Shown: positions 26,369 to 35,239 of the stretch, one piece after another | Layout: every line of letters starts with the position of its first letter | How positions within the stretch are numbered: position 1 is the first letter of the stretch | Source: Polyangium spumosum | GTDB taxonomy: Bacteria; Myxococcota_A; Polyangia; Polyangiales; Polyangiaceae | NCBI RefSeq assembly: GCF_009649845.1 | Contig: NZ_WJIE01000012.1 | Coordinates: 163,914 to 227,913, forward strand | Direction of reading: 5' to 3' | Length of the DNA: 64,000 bases | Program-made: the position numbers and the translations under genes | The notes under the pieces: generated by a model | The model's input: only the letters and a program-made list of their open reading frames with translations | Database searches by the model: none | Told to the model about the DNA's origin: nothing

Positions 26369-28627
26369 ATGGACATCGTCTCGTACTGCCCGCTCCGCGT
26401 CGCCGCGCGACCATTCGTCACGTCGCGACACACGCACGCGCTCGTCGTCGTCTGCAAAGCGACGTACCTGCTCATGCCGGGCACGTCGGTGCTGCACGAG
26501 TCGCAGGAGGACATCAACGAAGAGGACAACCACTGGGACGACGATCCGCGCCGCAGCGTGTATTCGCCCTGCGATCTCGTGCCCCAGAAGCGCGGCGCCG
26601 ACGTGGTGCTCGTCGGCCACGCGTTCGCGCCGAACGACGTGCCCGTGCGATCGATCCAGACGCGCCTCTGCGTGGGTGAGCTCGACAAGTCGATCGAGGT
26701 CTTCTGCGACAGGCACCTGACGCCGACGGGCGAGCTGCGCGAAGGCCCACGCGTGGCGCGCGTGCGCCTGCGTTACGAGCGCGCCGCGGGCGGGCCCGGG
26801 ACGACGAACCCGGTGGGCATGTCGCTCGATCAGAGAGACACGTTCGGCGCGATCAAGCTGCCGAACCTGCAGCCGCCGGGGCGGCACGTGACGGGCCCCG
26901 CGGACCTCGTGGAGCCCATCGGATACGGCCCGATCGCGCCGACGTGGCCCTCCCGGCAAGCGCGCCTCGGGATCTTCGCGGGGCACGTCGATGTCGCGCG
27001 CTGGCACGAGTCTCCGCTGCCCGACGAGATCGATCCGCACTTCTTCAACGTCGCGCCGCCCGACCAGGAGATCCCCGAGGTCCGTCCGGACGAACGTATC
27101 GTGCTCGAAGGGTTGCACCCCGAGCACGCGCGGCTCGTGACGAACCTGCCAGGCCTGCGGCCCGAGGTCGTGCTGGAGCGCGCATCCGGCCGCAGCGAGG
27201 AGATCACGCTGAAGGCCGACACGTTGTGGTTCGACACGACGCGCGGGCTCTGCACGCTGGTCTGGCGCGGGCGCGCGGCGCTCGTGCATCCGGCCGAGGC
27301 GGGGCGCGTGGTGGTGACGATGGTCGGACCAGGCTGGGCGAGCACGAGCGCGGCGCTCGCGTCCCAGGCGCTACACGCGATCACGATCGAGCAAGACGAT
27401 CCCGACGGATCGGTCACGAGCGTGGCCTCCGCGCCGTCGCGGCCGCACCCGATCATGCCCTTCACGGCGAGCTCCGCGCACGCGCCGCCCCCGCGCGAGT
27501 CGGGCGTGTTCCCGATGGATCCGGCGGACATCGATGACGAGGTGACGTTCGTCGGGCTGGATGTGCCGGCCGCGGATCCATTGCCGTTCGCGCGTCCCCA
27601 CGGTGGGGGGCTCCGGTCGGCCCACGACGTGGGCCTTCCTCTGCCCCCCACACCCCCCGCGGCTGCCCCCTTCACGCGTCCCCGGACGGAGGCGCCGCCC
27701 GCGCCCGCGTCACCGCCGCCGTTGCCATTCGCAGCACCGCCGCCGCCGCCCGTTCCCTTTCCGTCGCGGGATCTGCCGTTCTACTCGCCGATCGCGCCTC
27801 CCCCGGTGCCACCGGAGCCCACGCGGGCGAGGCCTCCATCGCGGCACGATTTGCCGTTCATAGCTCCCCCTCCCACACCCCCCGCGGCTCCTCCGCCGGT
27901 CACGCCGACGCCGCCGCCGATCGTGCCGCGGCTGGGCATCGCGCCGCTCGGCACTTCGCCGCTGGCTGCGCCTCCACCACCGCCCGTCGCGCCCGCGCCT
28001 GCTGCGTCGCCGGCTCCCGTCCCGCCGCCCGTTGACATCGACGACCCGGAGACCATCGACGCGCCTGCGATGATCGGCCCCCTGGCGACCGCCGAGATGG
28101 CCGCGCGTGCAGCGCCGCCGCCGCCGCCCCCGCCCGACCCGCTCCCGCCCGACCCGCCCCCGGCCGCGGAGGCCCCGAAGCCCGCGCCCGAGCCCGCGCT
28201 TCCGCTCGACGACTACCCCATCGAGCGATGCGCCAAGATCACCGCGTCGATCGCCCGAAGGCGCGAAGCGCGCGCCGAGATCCTGGAGGCCGAAGAGCTC
28301 GACCTCGCGCGCTGGACGGATCTCGAAAAACACTGGGCCGACGCCATCCGCGCCGAGTCCGAGCGCGGCAAGACGCGCCTGCTCAAGGCCTTCGACGCCG
28401 CCTACGTGGCGCGCCTCGAAGAAGAGCGGGGCCCGATCACCCCGGCCGAGTACGCGCGCCTGGTCGTCGCCAGCGAGCGCGGCCACGCCGATCGCACCCT
28501 CGCCGAGCTCGGCTTGCCGCGCGCCTCCATGCTCCGCATCGAACGCGAGATGCTGGCGCGCACCGGCGCCGATCCCGCCCTCGCCGAGCGGACCCGCCAC
28601 GCGATCGAAGCCGAGCGAGCCGACTGA
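26369..28627 (+). CDS. DUF2169-domain protein with Pro-rich linker and C-terminal helical domain
   Basis: 752 aa. The first about 310 residues match DUF2169: VVCKATYLL near the start, GYGPIAPTWPSRQARLG, FFNVAPPDQEIPE and RIVLEGLHPEHARLVTNLPG. Residues about 380-610 are Pro/Ala-rich and probably disordered. The last about 140 residues are helical and charged (DDYPIERCAKITASIARR onward). DUF2169 proteins are known as adaptor/chaperone-like partners of PAAR-linked T6SS effectors, so this one may load the upstream muramidase. The start ATG is 17 bp after the muramidase stop, pointing to co-transcription. Confidence 0.8.
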   Translation: MDIVSYCPLRVAARPFVTSRHTHALVVVCKATYLLMPGTSVLHESQEDINEEDNHWDDDPRRSVYSPCDLVPQKRGADVVLVGHAFAPNDVPVRSIQTRLCVGELDKSIEVFCDRHLTPTGELREGPRVARVRLRYERAAGGPGTTNPVGMSLDQRDTFGAIKLPNLQPPGRHVTGPADLVEPIGYGPIAPTWPSRQARLGIFAGHVDVARWHESPLPDEIDPHFFNVAPPDQEIPEVRPDERIVLEGLHPEHARLVTNLPGLRPEVVLERASGRSEEITLKADTLWFDTTRGLCTLVWRGRAALVHPAEAGRVVVTMVGPGWASTSAALASQALHAITIEQDDPDGSVTSVASAPSRPHPIMPFTASSAHAPPPRESGVFPMDPADIDDEVTFVGLDVPAADPLPFARPHGGGLRSAHDVGLPLPPTPPAAAPFTRPRTEAPPAPASPPPLPFAAPPPPPVPFPSRDLPFYSPIAPPPVPPEPTRARPPSRHDLPFIAPPPTPPAAPPPVTPTPPPIVPRLGIAPLGTSPLAAPPPPPVAPAPAASPAPVPPPVDIDDPETIDAPAMIGPLATAEMAARAAPPPPPPPDPLPPDPPPAAEAPKPAPEPALPLDDYPIERCAKITASIARRREARAEILEAEELDLARWTDLEKHWADAIRAESERGKTRLLKAFDAAYVARLEEERGPITPAEYARLVVASERGHADRTLAELGLPRASMLRIEREMLARTGADPALAERTRHAIEAERAD

Positions 28628-28727
28628 GCCCGTCCTCGGCGCTCCGTTCGTCGAGTGCTCGCCCACCCAGCGCGTTCCGGTGTACGCTTGCCCCGCGAGC
28701 CCGTTCGTCGGCTCGCGCATCGGCCTC

Positions 28728-30737
28728 ATGTCCGCACCTCCCAGGCCCAGCTCCCCGGCGGTAGGTCCCGCCGCTCCGGAGCCGCTGCGCGCTCCGAGCA
28801 GCGGGGAGCCCGCGCGCGCCGAGCCCGCCGCGGCGCCGCCGAACGAGGTGGAGTGGGAGGTCGAGCTCGGCGCGACGCTCGCAGGCGGATTCTCAGCACC
28901 GCCGATCCCGGAGCCGGGTCTTCCTGCGCCATCCGCGCCCGCTGCCGCGCCGAACGCAGGCCGCTCCTCCGCGCCGCCGCTGCCCTTCATGGCGCCTCCA
29001 CCTCCGCCTTCGGCTGCGGCCATCGCGAGCGGGCGGAGCTCGTCACCGGGCATGCCGTCGCCGGTCATGAACGGCGACGGCGTGGTTCGACGCTCCTCGC
29101 AGCCGAGTTTTCCCGCGATCGGACCGCAGAGCGCCGATGGGTCGAGGCGCTCCGCTCCGGGTTTGTCCGCGGTCGCCCCGCCGATGCCCGACGCGCTCCG
29201 GCGCTCTTCTTCGGGCCTGCTCGCCGTCACGCCCGCGATGTTCGAAGCCTCCCAGCGCCGCTCCTCGCCGGGCCTGCTTTCGCACGGTGATGCGGCCGTC
29301 GTCGATCCTGGCGCGGCGCCGACGACCGGGCCCATCGCGTACGCGCCCGGTGATCTCATCGGCGGCAGGTACCAGCTCGAGCGCGTGCTCGGTCAGGGCG
29401 GCATGGGCGCCGTGTGGGTCGCGCGGAACCTCGGCCTCGACGCCGACGTCGCCCTCAAGCTCATCCGCCGCGATCGCGCGACCGAGGAGGCCGCCGCGCG
29501 CCTGCTCACCGAGGCGCGCGCCGCCGCGAAGCTCGGTCATCCCGGCATCGTGCGGGTCTTCGACTTCGGACAAACCGAGCTCGGAGATCCGTACCTCGTG
29601 ATGGAGCTGCTCACGGGTGAGTCCCTCGCCGCGATCCTCGCGCGCAAGAAGCGGCTCGATCCGAGCGTCACGCTCCAGACGCTCCTGCCCGTCGCCGCTG
29701 CGCTCGCCACCGCGCACCTGAAGGGCATCATCCATCGCGATCTGAAGCCCGACAACATCATGCTCACCACCGACGAGTCGGGGAAGATCGTGCCCAAGCT
29801 GCTCGACTTCGGCATCGCGCGCGTGCTCCGCGACGACGTCGAGCGGCACGTCACGATCGCCGGCGAGGTCCTCGGCAGCCCCGACTACATGTCGCCCGAG
29901 CAGGCCCGCGGCGAGGCGAACATCGACCACCGCACCGACGTCTGGACCTACTCGGTCGTCCTCTACGAGACGATCACCGGACGCAGGCCGTTCGACGCGC
30001 CGAACTACAACGCGCTCATCGCGGCCATCGTGGCGAACACGCCGATGCCCACGCACGCCTACGGCGCCGGCGACGCCGCGCTCTGGGCGATCATCGAGCG
30101 AGGCCTGGCGAAGGATCGCGGCGCGCGCTGGCAGTCGCTCCGCGACATGGGCGTCGCCCTCGCGGGCTGGGCCCTCGAGCGCGGGATCCAGCAGGACATC
30201 TCGGGTTTGTCTCTCCAGACCGAGTGGCTCGCCCCGAAGATGCGGCGCCTCCTCACGGTGCAGCCGGCCGACGCCTCGAGCCTCGCCGCCGCGCGCGCCG
30301 CAGCGGTGGCCGCTGCCGCGCCGCCCGTCACGGCGCCGGGCCTCGCGCTCCCGGGCGTCGCGCGTGACGGCGCCGAGGCCGCGGAGTGGAAGCACCTGCG
30401 CGGCGGATCGAGCAAGAAGTGGGTGTTCGCCTTGGGCGCGGCGCTCGCGCTCGTCACTGCGTTCTTCGTGGTGCGCGCGCTCCTCTCCGATCCTGCGCCG
30501 CCCGAGGGCGTGCCTGCCGCGCAGACCGAGGCGCCGCCCGCGCCGCCGCCCGCGCCCGCGCCCTCGTACACGTCCGCCGCGGTGACCACGCCGCAGGCAA
30601 CGCCGACCACGGCGCCCGCGGCGACCGCCGCGCCCACGACGTCGACCGCGCCCACGACGACCGCGACGACGAAGACGCCCGTGCGCTCGACGCAGCAGAA
30701 GAAGGCGCCGCCCGTGCCGAAGAACATCCAGTTCTGA
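28728..30737 (+). CDS. Hanks-type Ser/Thr protein kinase with disordered N-terminus and one transmembrane helix
   Basis: 669 aa. A disordered Pro/Ser/Ala-rich N-terminus (1-205) contains four spaced RRS motifs. The kinase domain follows: Gly-rich loop GQGGMGAVW (222-230), Lys244, HRDLKPDN (336-343), DFG (360-362), and SPDYMSPEQARG as P+1/APE-like loop. A transmembrane helix near residue 570 (WVFALGAALALVTAFFVVRALL) and a Pro/Thr-rich extracytoplasmic tail end the protein. All catalytic residues are present. It follows the DUF2169 gene by 100 bp; Thr kinases such as PpkA are known to control T6SS, so a regulatory link is plausible. Confidence 0.85.
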   Translation: MSAPPRPSSPAVGPAAPEPLRAPSSGEPARAEPAAAPPNEVEWEVELGATLAGGFSAPPIPEPGLPAPSAPAAAPNAGRSSAPPLPFMAPPPPPSAAAIASGRSSSPGMPSPVMNGDGVVRRSSQPSFPAIGPQSADGSRRSAPGLSAVAPPMPDALRRSSSGLLAVTPAMFEASQRRSSPGLLSHGDAAVVDPGAAPTTGPIAYAPGDLIGGRYQLERVLGQGGMGAVWVARNLGLDADVALKLIRRDRATEEAAARLLTEARAAAKLGHPGIVRVFDFGQTELGDPYLVMELLTGESLAAILARKKRLDPSVTLQTLLPVAAALATAHLKGIIHRDLKPDNIMLTTDESGKIVPKLLDFGIARVLRDDVERHVTIAGEVLGSPDYMSPEQARGEANIDHRTDVWTYSVVLYETITGRRPFDAPNYNALIAAIVANTPMPTHAYGAGDAALWAIIERGLAKDRGARWQSLRDMGVALAGWALERGIQQDISGLSLQTEWLAPKMRRLLTVQPADASSLAAARAAAVAAAAPPVTAPGLALPGVARDGAEAAEWKHLRGGSSKKWVFALGAALALVTAFFVVRALLSDPAPPEGVPAAQTEAPPAPPPAPAPSYTSAAVTTPQATPTTAPAATAAPTTSTAPTTTATTKTPVRSTQQKKAPPVPKNIQF

Positions 30738-30754
30738 AGGGCGCACAAAAGCGA

Positions 30755-30787
30755 AGAGGCGGCCGCGGGTTCGTCCGGGCCGCCTCT
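30755..30787 (+). terminator. Hairpin between convergent kinase and VgrG genes
   Basis: Ten-bp arms AGAGGCGGCC / GGCCGCCTCT enclose a 13-nt loop, 18 bp after the kinase stop. No U-tract follows, so it would act as a bidirectional or Rho-assisted terminator. Position between two convergent genes supports the call. Confidence 0.5.
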
Positions 30788-30790
30788 GCT

Positions 30791-30816
30791 CCCCTCTCCC
30801 GCAGGCGGGAGAGGGG
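30791..30816 (-). terminator. Perfect 12-bp inverted repeat, terminator or REP-like element
   Basis: CCCCTCTCCCGC, two loop bases, then GCGGGAGAGGGG, immediately beside the preceding hairpin and 22 bp before the VgrG stop. Very similar CCCTCTCCC hairpins are common between convergent genes in many GC-rich bacteria, so it may be a mobile REP-like unit doubling as terminator. Confidence 0.5.
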
Positions 30817-30837
30817 TTGGGGGTGAGGGTGTGAAAG

Positions 30838-32889
30838 TCAGGTGTTGATCTTGACCATCGGGCCGCCCGTGATGATCACGTCGCCGCCCGACGACGTCAC
30901 GCTCACCACGCCCGAGCCTGCGACCTCGATCGTCGTGGCCGTGATCGTGACCTTGTCGCCTTCGAGCACGATGCTCGCGCCGCCCGGCGTGCCCAGCGTG
31001 ATGCGGTCGTGCTCCATCACGTGCGCCGTCGTCGCGCCGCCGCCGCCCTCGCCCGGGGGCGCGATCTGGACCGAGTGCGTCCCGCCGACCATCGTCGAGT
31101 CGATCCCGCCGACCTGCGTCGATCGGTTCACGCCGACCACGACGCTGCGGTTCACGCCCGTCACCTCGCGCTCGCTCGCTTGAACCGTCTTCATCAGGTT
31201 CTTGCCGATGGTGATGGCCTCGTTCGCCTTCACCAGCTTCGTCCGATCGTTGCCGATCGTGACCTTCTCGTCGCGCTTGATCTCCTTCGTCCGATCGTTG
31301 CCGACGGTCGTGTTCTCGTCGTTCTTGACGAGCTTGTTGTAGTCGCGTTCGGCCTGGAAACGGACGAGCTCCTTGCCTTGCGCGTCCTCGAACATGAGCT
31401 CGTTGTAGCCGCCGCTCGCGCCCGTCGAGTTCGAACGGATCCCGCTCTGCGTCTTGTTGTCCGGCAACTTCCACGGCACCTTCTGCAGGTTCGTGAACAC
31501 GCGGCCCACGATCACCGGGCGATCCGGGTCGCCGCCGAGGAAGTCGACGAGCACCTCTTGCCCGATGCGCGGCAGGTTCATGCCGCCGTAACCCGCGCCG
31601 CCCCAGGGCTGGCTCACCGGGATCCAGCACGAGCTGTTGTCGTCCATCTTGGACTCGCGATCCCAGTGGAAGTGCACGCGCACGCGGCCGAACTCGTCGC
31701 AGTGGATCTCCTCGCCGGCGGGCCCGACGACGGTCGCGCTCTCCACGCCGTTCACCTTCGGCCGCTGCATCACGGCCTTCGGGCGGTGCGGGATCTTCGT
31801 GCTCTTCGCCTCGCAGTGGTGTGTCCACTCGCCCGTCGACGTGCCCGCCATGTACGACTCGACGATGAGCAGCTTCTTGTCCGACGCGAGGTCGGCGCGC
31901 GGGTGATCGAGGAAGCTCGTCACCACGCCCGGCGCGAGGTCGAGGACGTTCGTCTGGAACGAGATCGCCGTGCCGCTGCCGCGCTTCGCCTCGAGGCGCT
32001 TCTGCGCGAGCTTCGCGCCCTCCGCCTCGTCCGTGCGCGCCTTGCCCTTGTCGTCGGCGCTCGGCGTGTCGTCGCCCTTCTCCGCGCCGAAGAGGAACGC
32101 GCCCGGCGTGTAGTGGAACCGCTCGAGTTTGTCCTCGAGCGGGATCTCGGCGCCGGAGGCCGTGGCCGCGAGGTTGTACGTGGGCGGCCTGCGGTAATCG
32201 ATGTCGCGCATCGTGTACTTGCCGGGCCGCACCTTGCGCGCCATGCGCACGACCGTCACGTGCTCGCGATCGGCCGTCGTGGGGTTGTCCCGGTACGCGA
32301 TGGGCCTACGCGCCGCGTTCGACTGCGGCGCGTCCGAGAGCACGAGCTTCGTCCCCTCCTCGCTCGGCTCGAAGTAGAAGCAGACGCCCGCGTCCTCCAG
32401 CATGCGGCTGATGAACGCGTAGTCCGTCTCCGCGTACTGCACGCGGTACTTGCGCTTCTTGTAGGCACCCTTGTCGATCTTGAGGACGGGCTCGATGCCC
32501 CACTCGGAGAGCATCTTCGCCACGATGTCGGGCTCCGAGAGCTGCTGGAACATGCGGTAGTTCCGGCGCTGCGTCGCGAGCCAGAGCGTGGGGACGATCG
32601 AGATGTTGTAGCTCGACAGCCCCGTCTCCTCCGCGCCGAGCTGCTCGAGCTCGTTGCAGACGCCCGTCCAGATCCGCGGACCGGCCCCTTCGCCGTGCCC
32701 GCCGTGCATGACGAAGCGCGCCGGCTGACCGACGATGGCCTCGAAATCGACGTTTGGGTTGTCGCTGAGGGCGATGAGGCGCACCTCGAAGAGCTGCGAG
32801 ATCTTCTCGCTCACCGAGAACTCGCGGACATCGAAGCTGTCGCCCGACGCGAGCTCGACCGAGAGGTTACTGGTTCTGGAGGCGCTCAT
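30838..32889 (-). CDS. vgrG: Type VI secretion tip protein VgrG (long form with needle tail)
   Basis: 683 aa. The N-terminal gp27-like part (SVELASGDSFDVREFSV onward) and the gp5-like OB fold (GRVRVHFHWDRE, PVSQPWGGAGYGGMNLPRIGQEVLVDFLGGDPDRPV) are complete. A long beta-helix needle of TIGNDRTK-type repeats follows, ending in GGDVIITGGPMVKIN. The ATG was chosen because the longer frame upstream reads through the divergent promoter region and into the antisense of the second vgrG. The tail ends without an effector domain, so cargo would attach through PAAR or adaptor proteins. Divergent from the second vgrG. Confidence 0.92.
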   Translation of the reverse strand: MSASRTSNLSVELASGDSFDVREFSVSEKISQLFEVRLIALSDNPNVDFEAIVGQPARFVMHGGHGEGAGPRIWTGVCNELEQLGAEETGLSSYNISIVPTLWLATQRRNYRMFQQLSEPDIVAKMLSEWGIEPVLKIDKGAYKKRKYRVQYAETDYAFISRMLEDAGVCFYFEPSEEGTKLVLSDAPQSNAARRPIAYRDNPTTADREHVTVVRMARKVRPGKYTMRDIDYRRPPTYNLAATASGAEIPLEDKLERFHYTPGAFLFGAEKGDDTPSADDKGKARTDEAEGAKLAQKRLEAKRGSGTAISFQTNVLDLAPGVVTSFLDHPRADLASDKKLLIVESYMAGTSTGEWTHHCEAKSTKIPHRPKAVMQRPKVNGVESATVVGPAGEEIHCDEFGRVRVHFHWDRESKMDDNSSCWIPVSQPWGGAGYGGMNLPRIGQEVLVDFLGGDPDRPVIVGRVFTNLQKVPWKLPDNKTQSGIRSNSTGASGGYNELMFEDAQGKELVRFQAERDYNKLVKNDENTTVGNDRTKEIKRDEKVTIGNDRTKLVKANEAITIGKNLMKTVQASEREVTGVNRSVVVGVNRSTQVGGIDSTMVGGTHSVQIAPPGEGGGGATTAHVMEHDRITLGTPGGASIVLEGDKVTITATTIEVAGSGVVSVTSSGGDVIITGGPMVKINT

Positions 32890-33072
32890 GTCGTGGATCA
32901 CCCCGTGTTGCTGTCGACGATTCGCCTGGCGCTTCGTCGTCCCGCGCAAAAAGGCCCCGGGATCGGGGCGGCAAGAGAGGCTAACACGACTCCCGCGCCG
33001 TCGGGGAGAGGCATCTGAAAGGAGCACCCGTCTTGTCTTGACGGTCACCTCGCCATTTGGTGTTCTCTCCCC

Positions 33073-34545
33073 ATGCCCGACGACCTCGTCCACCTTCGGA
33101 TCGAGTCCGATGATTTCCCCTGCGACGATTTGCAGATATTCGAGCTCTCGGGGCGCGAATCGCTCGGGCGGCTCTTCGCGTTCTCGGTCGGCGTCGCCAC
33201 CACGAAGCCCCCGGGCCTCGACCTCGCCGCCGTCGAGGGCGCCACGGCGACGCTCGTCCTCTCGGCCGAAGGCCAGGACGTACGGCGCATCCACGGCATG
33301 ATCGCCGAGATCCGGGACCGGATCGACACCGAGCCCGACACCCGCTCGTACTTCCTCCTCCTCGTCCCCCGCGCCCACCGCCTCTCGCTCGTGCGGACGC
33401 AGGAGATCTTCATGGATCTCTCGGTCCCCGAGATCATCCAGAAGAAACTCGAGCTCGTGGGGCTCGGCGCGGACGACGTGGAAATGCGCCTCTCGGCGAC
33501 GTACCCGAAGCGCGAGTTCGTCGTGCAGTACAAGGAGACCGACCTCGCGTTCGTCTCGCGCCTCGCCGAGCACGAGGGCATCACGTTTTTCTTCGAGCAC
33601 GAGGACGGGTTCGACCGCATCGTGTTCACCGATCAAAACACCGGCTTCCCCGTCGCGCCGGGGCACGAGATCGCCCCGTTCCGGGCGCGGGGCGAGCGCC
33701 GCGACATCTTCCACGTCGAGGCCACGACGCGCCTCGTTCCCCGGGCCCACGTGGTGCACGATTACAACTATCGTATACCTCTCGTCGATCCCACGGGCAG
33801 CGCCGAGGCGCCCTCGGGGCTCGGCGGCGGCCTCGTCGAGTACGGCGCGCATTGCAAGACGCCCGCGGAGGCCACGCGGCTCGCGCAGATCCGCGCCGAG
33901 GAGACCGAGGCGACGCACCGCGTGTTCGGCATCGAGAGTGATCTCGGCTGGATCCGCTCGGGCGGGACATTTACCCTCGACGGGCACCCCAAGCTCGGCG
34001 ACACGACCCTGCTCGTCACGGAGATCGAGCACGCCGCGCGCCCCCCGGTGGCGCTCTTCGGCGGCAAGGAGCAGGCCCCGTACACGAACAGGTTCCGCGC
34101 CATCGAGGCGTCTGTCCCGTTCAGGCCCCCGCGCGTCACGCCCAAGCCCCAGATCCACGGCGTTGTCAATGGCATTGTCGCGCATGAAATGGAGGGCACC
34201 GAGACCCTCTTCGCGCGCCTCGACGAGGAGGGCCGTTACCTCGTCCGCATGATGTTCGACACGTCGCAATCGGGAGAACGGCAATTCGTCTCACGCCGCA
34301 TCCGCATGGCCCAGCCGCATGCCGGTGCGAATTACGGGCACCATCACCCCTTGAAGCCCGGGACCGAGGTCCTGATTGGCTTCATCGACGGGGATCCGGA
34401 CAGGCCCATCATCCTCCACACCGTGCCGAACCCGATCACGCCCTCGCCCGTCGCGTCGAACTGCGCGCCGGCGCACCGCATCAAGACGGCGACGGGGATC
34501 CTGATCGAGATGAAGGACGCGTTCATCCAGAGCGGCGGCGGATGA
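33073..34545 (+). CDS. vgrG: Short VgrG-like spike protein lacking the needle tail
   Basis: 490 aa. gp27-like domain (IHGMIAEIRDRIDTEPDTRSYFL..., FVVQYKETDLAFVSRLAEHEGITFFFEH) and gp5-like OB domain (RYLVRMMFDTSQ, RMAQPHAGANYGHHHPLKPGTEVLIGFIDGDPDRPI) are present. The protein stops soon after (TGILIEMKDAFIQ), so the usual beta-helix needle is missing. It begins a co-directional cluster of seven genes to 42472. Its TGA overlaps the ATG of the next gene (ATGA). Distinct from the neighbouring VgrG; not a simple duplicate. Confidence 0.88.
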   Translation: MPDDLVHLRIESDDFPCDDLQIFELSGRESLGRLFAFSVGVATTKPPGLDLAAVEGATATLVLSAEGQDVRRIHGMIAEIRDRIDTEPDTRSYFLLLVPRAHRLSLVRTQEIFMDLSVPEIIQKKLELVGLGADDVEMRLSATYPKREFVVQYKETDLAFVSRLAEHEGITFFFEHEDGFDRIVFTDQNTGFPVAPGHEIAPFRARGERRDIFHVEATTRLVPRAHVVHDYNYRIPLVDPTGSAEAPSGLGGGLVEYGAHCKTPAEATRLAQIRAEETEATHRVFGIESDLGWIRSGGTFTLDGHPKLGDTTLLVTEIEHAARPPVALFGGKEQAPYTNRFRAIEASVPFRPPRVTPKPQIHGVVNGIVAHEMEGTETLFARLDEEGRYLVRMMFDTSQSGERQFVSRRIRMAQPHAGANYGHHHPLKPGTEVLIGFIDGDPDRPIILHTVPNPITPSPVASNCAPAHRIKTATGILIEMKDAFIQSGGG

Positions 34546-35153
34546 CGATACCCTTGTTTTGCCTCGGGGGTGAGTCTGCGCCGGAGGCGATCGCCGCGGA
34601 TTTGAAGGCCCTCGTGCGCCTGCCCGAGAAGGCCCGGGCGCGGTTCTGGGACGCGCTCGGCCCGGCGCTGCCGGATCCCGTGCCTGCCGCGGCCGAGGAC
34701 GCGCTCGATGCGTTCGCCCGCACCTTCGAGGCTCCGCGGGACGAGCTCGGGCGCGCGCTGAAGGCGTCTCGTTTCCTCGTGCGCGAGGCGTGCGCGCGCG
34801 GGCTCGCTCGCGAGCGCTTCGAAGAGGACGTCGTGCGCCTCGCGGGTGGCCCGCTCGCGCCGGAGACCGCCGTGATCGCCCCGATCCTGCTCTCGCGTTA
34901 TGACGCGGCGCGCGCGGCGCTCGCGGCGGGCGCCCTGCGAGAGACCCTGACCGATCACGGCGCCGTCCTCGAATCGATCGAATGGCGCCTCGACGCGGTC
35001 CTCGCCACGAGCCGCGGCGACGCGGGGGCCGCGAAGATCGCGGTCCTCACCCTCGGTTATCGCGAGGGGGATCAGAAGAATCGCGTCACGCTGCATCTTT
35101 CGCCCGAGAAGCTCGAGGAGCTCCGGCGCGCTTGCGAGCGCATGTCTCGCTGA
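34542..35153 (+). CDS. COMM-domain-like protein in T6SS cluster
   Basis: 203 aa, no signal peptide. Residues 1-140 are helical, and residues 142-203 read like a eukaryotic COMM domain: LESIEWRLDAV with Trp148, an ATSRGDAGAAKIAVLTLGY strand, RVTLHLSPEKLEELRRA and a final helix. Eukaryotic COMMD proteins have the same size (about 200 aa) and order (helical N-domain, then COMM), and form dimers or rings in endosomal sorting. Translationally coupled to the short VgrG and followed by the spike-associated gene. The assignment is by pattern only; it may be an adaptor or scaffold for tip assembly. Confidence 0.55.
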   Translation: MTIPLFCLGGESAPEAIAADLKALVRLPEKARARFWDALGPALPDPVPAAAEDALDAFARTFEAPRDELGRALKASRFLVREACARGLARERFEEDVVRLAGGPLAPETAVIAPILLSRYDAARAALAAGALRETLTDHGAVLESIEWRLDAVLATSRGDAGAAKIAVLTLGYREGDQKNRVTLHLSPEKLEELRRACERMSR

Positions 35154-35239
35154 ACCTTCGACTTCGTAGCTTTACAGCGGGGAGGGCGCTCTGTTAGCGT
35201 CTCTCTCGCTGGCATTCCTTCCCTAGGAGGCGCGGGCAC

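Noticed and set aside
30838..34284. Single 1148-aa VgrG protein
   Set aside because: The upstream part of this frame is antisense to the second vgrG; a proper ATG (32889) begins the recognisable gp27-like domain.
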